A stretch of 64,000 nt of DNA. Origin: an uncultured Victivallales bacterium. GTDB lineage: Bacteria; Verrucomicrobiota; Lentisphaeria; Victivallales; UBA1829. Positions 35,094 through 44,574 of the stretch are shown here, one piece after another. The stretch is from NCBI GenBank assembly GCA_944390735.1, contig CALXRL010000019.1, positions 1 to 64,000 on the forward strand. The letters are read 5' to 3'. The first letter of the stretch is position 1, and each line of letters opens with the position of its first letter. Below the pieces are notes generated by a model. The model saw only the letters and a program-made list of their open reading frames with translations, ran no database searches and was not told the DNA's origin. Made by a program: the position numbers and the translations under genes.

Positions 35094-36425
35094 ATGTCGA
35101 AACTCATGGTTCTGCTGTTGACCTTTCTGTGCTGCGGCGTTTTTGCCGCGGATTACGACATGGGAAGCGTGATCGGGGGCAAGTGCGAGGTTTTCGACAG
35201 AACACCGGAGGAGTTTCTGCGGCAGAACCGTCTTCTTTTCAAATGGACCTCGTCCCGGAAGGATTCCGCGCGATATCCGGCGTTTCCGAACAGTCCGCGT
35301 TCGATGTATCTCGGATTCCGGGTTTATGAAGCGATTGCGGCGTTCGAGGAGAAGAAGCTGGTTCGTTTTTATCTCTCGATTTACAACCGGGGGGACGCGG
35401 GACCGATGACACTGGAGGCGTTTGACGAACTGCTTTCCTCTTTTCGAAGCGCCCTGGAGAAAAAGCTCGGATCGAAGGGGGAGGAGTTGAAAGGTCGTCT
35501 TGCCTCCGCGATGATGGTTCGCGCTGTCGTGTGGGTTGGGGACGGTTTCGCCTATACCATGAAATGGAGCGTGAGCGGACACTCCAGACGCGAAAAGATG
35601 CCGGAGTATCTCCAGCTGGAAATCGAGCGTTTCAATCCCAAAGACGATCCCCGGCGCAGAGCGCTGACCACGGTTGACCGTTCCAAAATCGAATCAAAAC
35701 AGGATCTGCTGGAAAATGTGCGCAAGGATGCAAAAGGCAATGTCTGGATTGACGGCATTCCGATGGTCGATCAGGGCATGAAGGGATACTGTGCGGCCGC
35801 TGTTGCCGAACGCGTTCTGAAATATTACGGCTGCGAGGGAGTCAATCAGCATACGATTGCGCAGGTTACGGGCACGGATGCGCTTCGCGGAACGTCGGTG
35901 GCCGCGATGGGGGAGGCCCTGAAAAAGGCGGGATCCAGATTCGGAATCACGCTGAAGGAACGCTATGAGTGCGAAGTGGATTCCATGCGGGAGCTGGAGA
36001 AGATCATTCAGCGATACAATTCGACGGCGAAGAGAATGAAACGCAAAAAGATCCGTGTCATTTCGGACAGCCGTTATGTTTATGTCGGGCGGACGTTCGC
36101 ACAGATGGAGCTTCCGGTTTACCGCGCCTACCGCATGAAGTATGAACAGCGGGAGTTCCGCGAATTCAAACGCGATATTCACGACCGCATCGACAAGGGG
36201 ATGCCGCTGGTCTGGTGCGTGATTCTCGGGGTGATTCCGGACAAGTCCGCTCCGCAGGCCGCGGGGGGGCACATGCGCCTGATTATCGGCTACAACGACA
36301 GAACAGGCGAGGTCATCTATTCCGACACCTGGGGCGCCGCGCATGAATTCAAAACCATGTCGTATGAGGACGCCTGGACCATCACCACCCGCACAATGTA
36401 CATCAATCCGAGGGCTTCGCGATGA
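35094..36425 (+). CDS. Exported papain-like protein (C39-type peptidase fold)
   Basis: 443 residues. MSKLMVLLLTFLCCGVFAAD is a clear signal peptide. An N-terminal region of unknown fold (about 25-205) is followed by a C39-like domain: IPMVDQGMKGYCAAA with candidate catalytic Cys233, GGHMRLIIGYND with His393 and VIYSDTWG with Asp411. The Cys-His-Asp triad appears intact. It is probably a periplasmic or surface Cys protease, but the substrate is unknown. Its position between ftsY and ribD, overlapping ribD by ATGA, puts it under the FMN riboswitch unless an internal promoter exists. Confidence 0.78.
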   Translation: MSKLMVLLLTFLCCGVFAADYDMGSVIGGKCEVFDRTPEEFLRQNRLLFKWTSSRKDSARYPAFPNSPRSMYLGFRVYEAIAAFEEKKLVRFYLSIYNRGDAGPMTLEAFDELLSSFRSALEKKLGSKGEELKGRLASAMMVRAVVWVGDGFAYTMKWSVSGHSRREKMPEYLQLEIERFNPKDDPRRRALTTVDRSKIESKQDLLENVRKDAKGNVWIDGIPMVDQGMKGYCAAAVAERVLKYYGCEGVNQHTIAQVTGTDALRGTSVAAMGEALKKAGSRFGITLKERYECEVDSMRELEKIIQRYNSTAKRMKRKKIRVISDSRYVYVGRTFAQMELPVYRAYRMKYEQREFREFKRDIHDRIDKGMPLVWCVILGVIPDKSAPQAAGGHMRLIIGYNDRTGEVIYSDTWGAAHEFKTMSYEDAWTITTRTMYINPRASR

Positions 36426-37447
36426 CGGAAACGGATTCTTTTTACATGCGCCGGGCACTGGAGCTTTCCCGCAAGGCGACGGGCTGCACGACTCCGAATC
36501 CGATGGTGGGGGCCGTGATTGTTCGCTCCGGAGCTGTTCTCGGCGAAGGGTGCCACACCCGGGCGGGAGCTCCGCATGCCGAAATTGAGGCGATCCGCTC
36601 CGCCGGTTCGGCGGATCTTGCGGGGGCGACTCTCTATGTGACGCTGGAGCCGTGTTCCACGTGGGGGCGGACGCCGCCCTGTACGGATGCGATTCTCCGG
36701 AACGGATTTTCCCGGGTAGTGATCGGCTGCACCGATCCGAATCCCAGACACGCGGGCGCGGGAATCGACCTTCTGCGTTCCCGCGGCATCGAGGTGGAAT
36801 GCGGTGTGGAAGAGAAGGCATGCCGCCGGCTGAATGAAGCGTTTTTCAAATGGATCACGTGCGAGGAGCCGTTTGTTCTGCTGAAGCTGGCAATGACCCT
36901 GGATGGACGGATTGCGACGGAAAACGGCAACTCGCAGTGGATTACCGGTCCGGCCGCCCGTCAGAGGGTGCAGGAGCTGCGGCGCTGGGCGGATGCGGTG
37001 ATGGTCGGAGGGGAGACCTTTCGTGTGGATTCGCCCCGTCTGACGGTGCGCGATTCCGAGGGGAACGAGGTGAAACGGCCGCTTCGTTTTGTGGCCTCCC
37101 GCTCGATGGAGACCTGTCCGCCTGGCTGGGAGAAAATTTCGCTGGACGGGCGGGACGCCTGGAAACGTTTTCTGAAGGAACTCGGGAAGCGTCCGGTGCT
37201 TTCGCTGCTGCTGGAAGGGGGCGGCGGACTGGCGGCTTCGGCGCTGAATGCGGGAGCTGTGGATCGAATCGAATTTCATTATGCGCCGAAGATTCTCGGG
37301 GGGACTCGGAGTCGTCCCGGAGTCGGCGGATACAGTCCGGCTCTTCTGGAAGAGGCGTTCCGGATCGAGGAGATGGAGCTGATGCCGATCGGCGGAGATT
37401 TCGCGGTTACGGGCCTTGTGCGGATGCCGGAGAAACGGGGATGCTGA
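36422..37447 (+). CDS. ribD: Bifunctional riboflavin biosynthesis deaminase/reductase
   Basis: 341 residues. The N-terminal deaminase carries the zinc motif HAEIEAI and later LEPCSTWGRTPPCTDAI. The C-terminal RibG reductase has KLAMTLDGRIATENGNSQWITG and LLLEGGGGLAASALNAGAVDR. It performs the second and third steps from GTP. It overlaps the C39-like gene upstream by ATGA, and ribE starts five bases after its stop. Confidence 0.95.
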   Translation: MTETDSFYMRRALELSRKATGCTTPNPMVGAVIVRSGAVLGEGCHTRAGAPHAEIEAIRSAGSADLAGATLYVTLEPCSTWGRTPPCTDAILRNGFSRVVIGCTDPNPRHAGAGIDLLRSRGIEVECGVEEKACRRLNEAFFKWITCEEPFVLLKLAMTLDGRIATENGNSQWITGPAARQRVQELRRWADAVMVGGETFRVDSPRLTVRDSEGNEVKRPLRFVASRSMETCPPGWEKISLDGRDAWKRFLKELGKRPVLSLLLEGGGGLAASALNAGAVDRIEFHYAPKILGGTRSRPGVGGYSPALLEEAFRIEEMELMPIGGDFAVTGLVRMPEKRGC

Positions 37448-37451
37448 AGAG

Positions 37452-38099
37452 ATGTTTACCGGACTGATTGAAACAACCGGCGTGATTCTGGAACGCCGAA
37501 TGAGCGGAGATGCCGGAAAGTTGATCGTGGATGTCCAGAAAAAGCTGGAGCATCTGGAGAAGGGCGAAAGCATCGCCGTGAACGGTGCCTGTCTGACACT
37601 GGAGCGGGGCATGGAGGGCGGTCCGCTGACGTTCCATGTGATGCGGGAGACGTTTTCCCGGACCAATCTGGGATCGGAGCCGCTCGGGGCCGTGGTGAAT
37701 GTGGAGCGGGCGCTTGCCGCAAACGGAAGACTGGGCGGACATATTGTCAGCGGACATGTGGATGCGACGGCGCGGATTCTCTCCCTGGCCCGGAGGGAGT
37801 CCGATACGGAGCTGGAAATTGAGCTGCCGCGCGGTCTGGAGGAGTTTTTCGTGGAGAAGGGATCCGTCGCCGTGGACGGAATTTCCCTGACAATAGAAAC
37901 CGTTTTTCCGGATCGTTTCCGGCTCGGGATCATCCCCACGACGTGGGAGGAGACCGCGCTGCGGACGAAGCGGAGAGGCGCGCTGGTGAATCTGGAGACC
38001 GATGTGATCGGGAAGTATGTGATTGCGCGTCTGAACCGTCTGGAAAAGAAACAGTCAAGCGTGACGATGGAAACGCTTGCGGAGGCCGGATTTCTATGA
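37452..38099 (+). CDS. ribE: Riboflavin synthase, alpha subunit
   Basis: 215 residues with the two homologous barrels of riboflavin synthase: MFTGLIETTGVI and VNGACLTLERG in the first, and GHIVSGHVDATARI and VDGISLTIETV in the second. It dismutates two lumazine molecules to riboflavin. The open frame extends upstream into ribD, but MFTGLIE is the invariant start. The stop overlaps the start of the following unknown gene. Confidence 0.95.
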   Translation: MFTGLIETTGVILERRMSGDAGKLIVDVQKKLEHLEKGESIAVNGACLTLERGMEGGPLTFHVMRETFSRTNLGSEPLGAVVNVERALAANGRLGGHIVSGHVDATARILSLARRESDTELEIELPRGLEEFFVEKGSVAVDGISLTIETVFPDRFRLGIIPTTWEETALRTKRRGALVNLETDVIGKYVIARLNRLEKKQSSVTMETLAEAGFL

Positions 38100-38941
38100 T
38101 CGCACCGATCAGGCCGCCGCTTTCCGCGATTGCGACGCGGGCCACCTTCGGGATGGCGCTGGCCGCATCCGGAGTGCCGGTCGGGAAGATTGTGGACTGG
38201 CTGGATACCCTGAAAGGGTTTGAGGCTCTGGAATTACCCGTTGAGATCCTCGAGCGGAAGGAAGCGTCAAAGCTTCTCGCCGGGGCGATCAACGGGTTTC
38301 AATCTCTTCATATCGGGTCGGTGATCGACCGGGAAGTGGCTCGAAATCTTCCGTATGCGTCGGAATCGTTGTACGACGAATTTGCCGCCTATACGGAAAA
38401 GATCGTGTCGCTTCTGGCATCCATCGGGATCGAAACGGCCACGTTCGATCCCGGGATGAACTCGGTGCTGACCGATTCGCGGACACTGGCGTCGACCATG
38501 CGTCTGCTGAAACTGATCGCGCCGGTGCTGGAGCGGACCGGAATGACGCTACTTCTTCCGTTTTCGCTTCCCTGCCGGGGCCGGGAGACCGCGGCGGCGC
38601 TGAACGCGTTCCTGCGTGCTTCGATGATTCCGAATCTGAAGGTCCGTCTGGACATTCATCCGCATGAGATTCCGCGGGAACGGACGGATCCGGATCGTCT
38701 GGCGGGACCGCTGCTGCTGGAGGTTCGTTCCGTTCTTTTCCGCTATGATGCGGATGCGGGAAATCTCCTGATTCCCGAACATGTGAGTCCCTGGATGGAG
38801 CGTCTGGCTCCGCTGGGATTTCACGGACCTTTTCTGGCGGCGCCCGTCTCTTCGGGCGCCGGTCGTCTTCTGCTGGAAGCGGACGCGTGGTCCGCTCTGA
38901 TTACAACATTGCGCACTGAAACCGAAGGAGGTCGGAAATGA
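38096..38941 (+). CDS. Unknown protein, possibly an isomerase-like TIM barrel
   Basis: 281 residues with no family recognised. Strand-like segments [39 protein letters not shown] and [13 protein letters not shown] are spaced like successive strands of a xylose-isomerase/AP-endonuclease-type TIM barrel, with the acidic residues such barrels use for metal. This is only an impression by eye. It is translationally coupled on both sides (ATGA with ribE and with pdxJ), so its role may lie in flavin, pyridoxal or sugar-phosphate metabolism. ATG 38096 has GGAGG 12-16 bases upstream. The longer frame from 37943 only runs into ribE. Confidence 0.7.
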   Translation: MIAPIRPPLSAIATRATFGMALAASGVPVGKIVDWLDTLKGFEALELPVEILERKEASKLLAGAINGFQSLHIGSVIDREVARNLPYASESLYDEFAAYTEKIVSLLASIGIETATFDPGMNSVLTDSRTLASTMRLLKLIAPVLERTGMTLLLPFSLPCRGRETAAALNAFLRASMIPNLKVRLDIHPHEIPRERTDPDRLAGPLLLEVRSVLFRYDADAGNLLIPEHVSPWMERLAPLGFHGPFLAAPVSSGAGRLLLEADAWSALITTLRTETEGGRK

Positions 38942-39657
38942 AACTGGGCGTTAATATCGATCATGTCGCAACATTACGAGAGGCTCGTCATACGAAGTAT
39001 CCGTCTCCGCTGGCCGCTGCGGAGCTCTGCATGAAGGCCGGTGCAGACGGCATTACCGCGCATCTCCGCGAGGATCGCCGTCACATTCAGGATCGGGATA
39101 TGGAGGAGCTTTCAAAAGCCGTTCCCCGCTTGAATATGGAGATGGCGGTGACGGAGGAAATGGTCCGGATCGCGTCCTCTCTGAAACCGGCGCACTGCTG
39201 TCTTGTTCCGGAAAAACGCCAGGAGCTGACCACCGAGGGCGGACTCGATGTCGCAGGGAAATTTGACGCGGTCAAGGCCGCGGTGGAAACCCTCTCCGGG
39301 GCCGGAATTGTCGTCAGTCTGTTCATTGATCCGGACAGAAAGCAGATTGAGGCGGCAAAACGCTGTGGCGCTCCCGTCATTGAGCTCCATACGGGCGCCT
39401 TTGCCAATGCGGAAGGGGATGCGCAGAAAGCGGAACTGAAACGTCTTGCCGATGCAGCTCTCTTTGCCCATTCCCTGGGCATCACGGTCAACGCCGGACA
39501 TGGGATTGATTATGAGAATATCAAGCTGCTTCTGCGGGAGGTTCCCCATCTGAATGAACTCAACATCGGTCACAGCATCATCTGCCGTGCCGTGTTCACG
39601 GGAATTGAAAATGCCGTTGCGGAAATGCTCGGACTGATGAGTTCCTATCAGGGCTGA
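38938..39657 (+). CDS. pdxJ: Pyridoxine 5'-phosphate synthase
   Basis: A 239-residue TIM-barrel PdxJ that condenses 1-deoxyxylulose 5-phosphate with aminoacetone phosphate. [26 protein letters not shown] N-terminus, [31 protein letters not shown] and [12 protein letters not shown] are all present, the last two forming the phosphate site. It is the last gene of the riboflavin operon and is followed by a strong terminator. The deoxyxylulose-dependent vitamin B6 route is therefore expected. Confidence 0.97.
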   Translation: MKLGVNIDHVATLREARHTKYPSPLAAAELCMKAGADGITAHLREDRRHIQDRDMEELSKAVPRLNMEMAVTEEMVRIASSLKPAHCCLVPEKRQELTTEGGLDVAGKFDAVKAAVETLSGAGIVVSLFIDPDRKQIEAAKRCGAPVIELHTGAFANAEGDAQKAELKRLADAALFAHSLGITVNAGHGIDYENIKLLLREVPHLNELNIGHSIICRAVFTGIENAVAEMLGLMSSYQG

Positions 39658-39683
39658 GGGGAGGGGGGATCATCCGGTCCCGG

Positions 39684-39714
39684 AAACGGAGCGGGTTTCC
39701 CGTTCCGTTTTTTT
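39684..39714 (+). terminator. Terminator after pdxJ
   Basis: AAACGGAGCGGG (39684-39695), loop TTT, CCCGTTCCGTTT (39699-39710) with one G-T pair, then TTTT. It lies 27 bases after the pdxJ stop and closes the riboflavin/pyridoxine operon. The DUF523 gene converges from the right. Confidence 0.9.
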
Positions 39715-39800
39715 GTCTGAAAAAGGGACGGAATCCGCATGGGGATGAACGAGCGGACGAGGAAAAAATCGTTCCGGTGAGATTTCCTTTGTACCCGCGG

Positions 39801-40286
39801 TCAATCCAGATCCAGTTCCTTGAGAATTTCAGGGAAATCCGTCTCCTGACAGACCGGAAGACGAGGAAAGCGGCGGGTCAGCATGGCCGCGAAAATTCCT
39901 TTTCCGGAGGCGGAAAGACATTTGCCCGCCTTGTTGTGAAGCTTCGCGCTGCAAAGGCCGCAGCTTGGGGATTTTGATTTGAAAATATAGGCGTCGATTT
40001 TCAGACGTTCGAGCTTGTCGAGTTTTCCGAGTCCCCATTCCGTCATGGTTTCCGTGACATCCTCGCCGGTTTCGGTGATTTTCAGACGGGTTCCCCGGGG
40101 CGACGCCTCCAGGTGCATCGGGGGGCGCGGAATCTCCAGGCCGCATTCCACTTCAGGACAGACCGGAATAAAGTCCACCTTGTCTTTCAGCGCCTGAATG
40201 ATCGACGCATCCATTTTGGACGTTCCGTCGTAACGGTACTTCAGACCGATCAGACAGGCGCTGATTGCGATTTTCGGTTTCTTCAT
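39801..40286 (-). CDS. DUF523 family protein
   Basis: 161 residues matching DUF523 (YbbK-like). ISACLIGLKYRYDG near the N-terminus, FIPVCPEVECGLEIPRPP, and FKSKSPSCGLCSAKLHN with clustered Cys define the family, whose members are thought to bind metal or Fe-S but lack an agreed function. It is 23 bases after cysS on the same strand and is probably the last gene of that operon. Confidence 0.88.
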   Translation of the reverse strand: MKKPKIAISACLIGLKYRYDGTSKMDASIIQALKDKVDFIPVCPEVECGLEIPRPPMHLEASPRGTRLKITETGEDVTETMTEWGLGKLDKLERLKIDAYIFKSKSPSCGLCSAKLHNKAGKCLSASGKGIFAAMLTRRFPRLPVCQETDFPEILKELDLD

Positions 40287-40309
40287 TCCGGTTGTCCCCC
40301 GTGTTCGGG

Positions 40310-41719
40310 TCAGATCTTTTTGATTTCCGGTCCGGCCGGCGTGTCCTTGACCGTCCAGCCGAGGTTCTTGAGCTGATCGCGGAGAGCGTCGGCACGAGCA
40401 AAATCCTTGGCTTTTTTTGCTTCGGCACGCTGTGTCACAAGCTCTTTGACGTCATCGGGGATTTCCACGGTTTCCGTTTTGAGTGCATCGACGTCAAAGA
40501 CAGCGAGAATCCGGTCGAAATCCCGGAACTGCTGAAGAATCTGTGCGGCTCCCTCCGCCTCCAGATTTCCGGCGGCCAGAAGGGCGTTGGCGGTCCGTTC
40601 CAGAGTGAAAACGGCGGAAAGCGCTTCGGCAATGTTCAGATCATCTCCGAAGGCCGCTTTGAATTTGGTTCCGGCCGTTTCCGCGGCGGTCCGCGCCTCC
40701 TCCACGCCCCGTGCTCCCGCGGGAAGGGCTTTCAGACGCTGGAAGAACGCATCAAATTTGGCAAGCGCATTTCTGGCCTGATCCAGGGCCGCCAGACTGA
40801 AATTGAGCTTGGAACGATAGTGCGTCCCGATCAGCGTCCAGCGGATTTCCCGTCCGGTGAAGCCCCTCTTTTTGAGATCGCGGATGGTGTAGAAGTTGCC
40901 CAGCGATTTCGACATTTTCTTCCCGTCGACAATCAGATGCTCACAGTGCAGCCAGTAGTTGACAAACTTGCAGCCGTTTGCGGCTTCGCTCTGGGCGATC
41001 TCATCTTCGTGATGCGGGAACATGTTGTCGACTCCGCCCGTGTGGATGTCGAAGGTCTTGCCGAGATATTTCATGCTCATGGCACTGCATTCGAGGTGCC
41101 AGCCGGGACGGCCTTCGCCCCAGGGACTATCCCATTTCACATCCCCGTCATTGGGGTCCCACGCCTTCCAGAGAGCGAAATCCGCAACGGAATCTTTGGC
41201 GTATTCATCGGCGTTGATGCGGACCCCGGCACGCTGGTTTTCCATGTCGATGCGGGCAAGCTGTCCGTAATTTTTGAATTTGGCAATGGAAAAGTAGACG
41301 GACCGGTCCGGGGCCTGATACGCATACCCCTTTTCCATGAGAATCCGGATCATCTCGATCATTTCCGGAATGTGGGTCGTGGCCTCCGGGTAGTGGGAGG
41401 CCCGTTCGATGCGCAGTTCATCAAGATCCTCGAAAAAGGCCTTTTTATAGATCGCGGTGAATTCACGCAGAGGCATGTTCCGGGCTCTGGAATCGCGGAT
41501 CGTCTTGTCGTCGACATCGGTCAGGTTCATGACCTGGGTGACATGAAAGCCATAGTATTCGAGCGTGCGTTTCAGAATATCCTCAAAAAGATACGCACGG
41601 AAATTGCCGATGTGCGCGTAATTGTAGACCGTCGGTCCGCAGGTGTACATTCCCACTTCGCCTGCGTGGATCGGCTGGAACTCCTGAACGGTTCTTCCCA
41701 GTGTGTTGAAAAATTTCAT
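40310..41719 (-). CDS. cysS: Cysteinyl-tRNA synthetase
   Basis: A 469-residue class I synthetase. [14 protein letters not shown] holds the HIGH motif, KKMSKSLGN the KMSKS motif, and CGPTVYN, the [10 protein letters not shown] segment and [11 protein letters not shown] contribute the zinc ligands. The C-terminal DALR-like helical domain and anticodon-binding tail (after about 370) are complete. It follows the 168-residue hypothetical gene by 21 bases. Confidence 0.97.
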   Translation of the reverse strand: MKFFNTLGRTVQEFQPIHAGEVGMYTCGPTVYNYAHIGNFRAYLFEDILKRTLEYYGFHVTQVMNLTDVDDKTIRDSRARNMPLREFTAIYKKAFFEDLDELRIERASHYPEATTHIPEMIEMIRILMEKGYAYQAPDRSVYFSIAKFKNYGQLARIDMENQRAGVRINADEYAKDSVADFALWKAWDPNDGDVKWDSPWGEGRPGWHLECSAMSMKYLGKTFDIHTGGVDNMFPHHEDEIAQSEAANGCKFVNYWLHCEHLIVDGKKMSKSLGNFYTIRDLKKRGFTGREIRWTLIGTHYRSKLNFSLAALDQARNALAKFDAFFQRLKALPAGARGVEEARTAAETAGTKFKAAFGDDLNIAEALSAVFTLERTANALLAAGNLEAEGAAQILQQFRDFDRILAVFDVDALKTETVEIPDDVKELVTQRAEAKKAKDFARADALRDQLKNLGWTVKDTPAGPEIKKI

Positions 41720-41740
41720 GTTGTCCGTCTCTCTCCGCTC

Positions 41741-42247
41741 TCAGTTCCCGAACAGTTTCTGGAGCTCTTCCTGGAACTCCATGATGTCGGTTTCATCGGG
41801 TTTGCCGGAGGTTTTGGAAAGTCCGAGGCGCCCGGTCTGGTCGAGGAACCAGTCCGCTGAGACTCCCGAGCCGAACTTGACGGTTCCGTTTGCCACGGTG
41901 CCCGGTTTCATCAGCTTGCTCAGTTCAACGACTGTTTTGCCGCGGACCTTGTTCCCCGCCTCCGGTTCAGCGCTTCCCGCCGGTTCCTCCGCAGGAAGAT
42001 CCAGATCGTCCTCCTCCGTGCTGGCCGCGTCATCAATCGGCAGCGGTTCTGCGGGCGGGGTCTCTTTTTTCGGCTTGTCCTTGTCCAGCTTGCTCCAGTC
42101 GGCGGATTCAATTTCGGAAGCGAGCATTCGCAGTTCCATATAGGTCATATGGGTGCCTTTTTCCGTAAGTTCGTCCTGAATTCTGGAAAGGGACACCCCT
42201 TCCGAAACGCGGGTCGCGATCAATGCTTTGATTTCGTCGTTGGTCAT
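41741..42247 (-). CDS. Hypothetical protein with an acidic linker
   Basis: 168 residues, not recognised. The N-terminus (about 1-55, MTNDEIKALIATRVSEGVSL) looks like a small helical domain. A Pro/Glu/Asp-rich linker (about 57-97) joins it to a C-terminal domain (VVELSKLMKPGTVANGTVKF, then ADWFLDQTGRLGL). Such domain-linker-domain proteins are often adaptors. It is first in the operon with cysS, with its own promoter about 50 bases upstream. Confidence 0.7.
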   Translation of the reverse strand: MTNDEIKALIATRVSEGVSLSRIQDELTEKGTHMTYMELRMLASEIESADWSKLDKDKPKKETPPAEPLPIDDAASTEEDDLDLPAEEPAGSAEPEAGNKVRGKTVVELSKLMKPGTVANGTVKFGSGVSADWFLDQTGRLGLSKTSGKPDETDIMEFQEELQKLFGN

Positions 42248-42296
42248 TTGACATCTCCATCTTGCAACATGGGTTTTCTCTCTGTTTCGTATCAGA

Positions 42297-42324
42297 AAGA
42301 TAGCCTCAATTTTTATTTATGCAA
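42297..42324 (-). promoter_or_regulatory. Promoter of the hypothetical-cysS-DUF523 operon
   Basis: On the minus strand TTGCAT (42324-42319), 16 bases, TATCTT (42302-42297), 50 bases upstream of the start at 42247. Confidence 0.55.
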
Positions 42325-42329
42325 GCTCC

Positions 42330-42346
42330 GGAAAAACGATTTTTCC
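42330..42346. other. Small AT-rich hairpin
   Basis: GGAAAAA-CGA-TTTTTCC is a perfect 7-bp inverted repeat about 100 bases after the end of the prc-murA-secreted-protein operon on the minus strand. It could be a weak terminator, but no T tract follows it on either strand. Confidence 0.35.
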
Positions 42347-42446
42347 CGTTAATTCAGGAAAAAAGAACAGCTGCTTGACAGGAAACGACAGAAAACAGTT
42401 TTTGATGATAGAAAACAGTGAATCCCGATATTTTTGAATGCCTTCT

Positions 42447-43247
42447 TCAGAACGGACTCCAGTCGGTCAGACGGAAGAGATCTGTATAGAGATCCAGAAT
42501 GGGAAAAGAGGTCTCCTGATACACCGGCGCAGCATTCCCCGGGATCGAGGAGGGCGCTCTGCCGCAGTCGATTTCCGGTGGCGGCGTGCCGGCGATATTG
42601 GCCAGTTCAATGAGAGCCGCGGTTCTCATCTCCGGCTGATCGGCGCTTGCGGCAAAAAGCGCGGCCGCCAGATCCAGCTGGATTTGAATCAGAAGGCGGA
42701 TCACGTTGCTTCCGGCAATGCGGGTTTCCGGACGCTGCCGGAGCGCGCGGCGTTTCAGTACCGCATCGGGCATCCAGAGCTGAGCGTCCAGAATCTCATA
42801 GACGTTGTCATCGGCGCGTGCCGGAAGATCATCCGCCAGTCCGTTCAGGCGCAGAAACGCTTTTCGCAGCTGTGCGTTTGAATTCACTTTCGGATACAGA
42901 TATTCGACTTTCGAAACCAGATTCTGAAGTCTGCGAAGCTGGAGAAGCTCGTTCATACGCGCTCCTCCGATGGCCTTGAGTTCCTTTTCAATCTCTTTTT
43001 CCAGCTGGAGAAGAAATGCGTGGCGCGGATAGGGATAGGCAAGAAAGAGTCGTTCCGCCCGCTGCGGATCCTCCATGACGGCGGTGACGCAGGCTGGCAG
43101 GGAGATCAGAACCACGGTCGGCAGCGGCGCATCCTTCCTTTCCTCCTGCGGCGGAGGAGCCTGTTGTGGCGCGTGTTGCGGTTCCCCGCGCAGCGGGAGC
43201 AGAAGGGTCAGCAGCAGAAGAGCGAAAGGAATGAAAAGATTTTTCAT
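42447..43247 (-). CDS. Exported protein of unknown function
   Basis: 266 residues, no family recognised. MKNLFIPFALLLLTLLLPLRG is a signal peptide, followed by a Pro/Gln-rich stretch (about 22-42). The mature part is mainly helical, with QLEKEIEKELKAIGGARMNELL and a C-terminal segment ending LFRLTDWSPF. The frame is open to 43376, but that part overlaps murA. ATG 43247 gives the signal peptide and lies four bases after the murA stop. It is probably envelope-related by position only. Confidence 0.7.
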   Translation of the reverse strand: MKNLFIPFALLLLTLLLPLRGEPQHAPQQAPPPQEERKDAPLPTVVLISLPACVTAVMEDPQRAERLFLAYPYPRHAFLLQLEKEIEKELKAIGGARMNELLQLRRLQNLVSKVEYLYPKVNSNAQLRKAFLRLNGLADDLPARADDNVYEILDAQLWMPDAVLKRRALRQRPETRIAGSNVIRLLIQIQLDLAAALFAASADQPEMRTAALIELANIAGTPPPEIDCGRAPSSIPGNAAPVYQETSFPILDLYTDLFRLTDWSPF

Positions 43248-43251
43248 CGGT

Positions 43252-44538
43252 TCAGAGTTCCGCAAGCGAAATGCGGACTCCCAGGCCGGAGAGCTTTTCC
43301 GGCAGGTTTTCATAGCCGCGGAAGACAATTTCGGCATTGTTGATGACGGAGGTTCCCCTGGCGCATGCCGCGGCAATAATCATGGCCATTCCGGCGCGGA
43401 TGTCGGGACTCGACATGGTGATGCCGCGCAGTTTCGCCGGACCCGAAATCACCACGCGATGCGGATCGCAGACAATCGCATTGGCCCCCATTGCAATGAT
43501 CCGGTCTACAAAATAGATGCGGCTTTCAAACATCTTTTCAAAGAAGAGAACGGAACCTTTCGCCTGGGTTGCGGCGACGATCATACAGCTCATCATATCG
43601 CTCGGAAACTGGGGCCATGGACCGTCGGAGACGGTCGGAATGGCGTTCCCGAAATCCGGCCGGATCCGCATCTTCCGCGCGGACATCGTGATTTTTCCCG
43701 GTTCCAGACGGAACGCCAGGCCGAAACGCTCGAAAATCCGGCGGATCATCCAGTAGTGACGCGGCAGAATGATTCCCTGAATTTCGATCTCTCCTCCCGC
43801 CGCGGCGCAGAGTGCAAGAAAACTTGCCGCTTCAATATGATCGCCCTCCACCGTGTGTTCCGCACCGTGGAGCTTGCGTTTTCCCGTGATGGTCAACGTG
43901 TTGGTTTCGATTCCGGAGATTTCCGCTCCCATTTTGACGAGCAGTCCGGCCAGCTGGGCAATGTGCGGTTCCGCCGCGGCGTTGCGGAGAATGGTGGTCC
44001 GGGGAAACAGGGCGGCCGCTGTCATGATGTGCTCCGTGGCGGTCACACTGGCTTCGTCCAGAAACAGATCGCAGACCGAGGTCCTGCGTCTGGGACAGGT
44101 GAAGGAAAAGGGAATCTCCTCGGCCTGAATTTGAATGCCGAGTTTCCGAAGTCCATAGAAGTGGGCGTCAAGTCTGCGGCGCCCGATCACATCGCCGCCG
44201 GGCGGCCAGAGCACCGCCTTGCCCGTGCGGACCGCCAGAGGACCCGCAAAGAGAAGCGAGGTCCGCAGCGCCGAACAGATTGCCCGCGGCAGTTCGCTTG
44301 TCCGGATCCGGTCCGCTTTCAGAATGACCGTGGAGCCCTCCCGTTTGACCGATGCACCAAGTTCCGATGCCAGACGAAGCATGTTTTCCACATCGGTAAT
44401 GGCCGGAACATTGTGAAGAATGACCTCCTCATCGGTCAGCATTGCGGCCGCGATCATCGGCAGAACGGCATTTTTGTTGCCGCCCACCGTGACGCTGCCC
44501 GAAATCCGGGCGGGCCCGTCGACAATCAGACTCAGCAC
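43252..44538 (-). CDS. murA: UDP-N-acetylglucosamine 1-carboxyvinyltransferase with Asp in place of the catalytic Cys
   Basis: A 428-residue MurA, the first committed step of peptidoglycan synthesis. GGNKNAVLPMIAA contains the conserved Lys22. The loop normally reading PGGCxIGxRPxD is PPGGDVIGRRRLDAH, with Asp116 where Cys normally forms the PEP adduct. Asp there is known in Chlamydia, Mycobacterium and others and gives natural fosfomycin resistance while keeping activity. GTG 44538 is the start, preceded by GGGAGAG. It follows prc by 36 bases and precedes the exported protein. Confidence 0.95.
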   Translation of the reverse strand: MLSLIVDGPARISGSVTVGGNKNAVLPMIAAAMLTDEEVILHNVPAITDVENMLRLASELGASVKREGSTVILKADRIRTSELPRAICSALRTSLLFAGPLAVRTGKAVLWPPGGDVIGRRRLDAHFYGLRKLGIQIQAEEIPFSFTCPRRRTSVCDLFLDEASVTATEHIMTAAALFPRTTILRNAAAEPHIAQLAGLLVKMGAEISGIETNTLTITGKRKLHGAEHTVEGDHIEAASFLALCAAAGGEIEIQGIILPRHYWMIRRIFERFGLAFRLEPGKITMSARKMRIRPDFGNAIPTVSDGPWPQFPSDMMSCMIVAATQAKGSVLFFEKMFESRIYFVDRIIAMGANAIVCDPHRVVISGPAKLRGITMSSPDIRAGMAMIIAAACARGTSVINNAEIVFRGYENLPEKLSGLGVRISLAEL

Positions 44539-44574
44539 GATTCTCTCCCTCTTCTCTCCGCAACTCCGAAGCGC

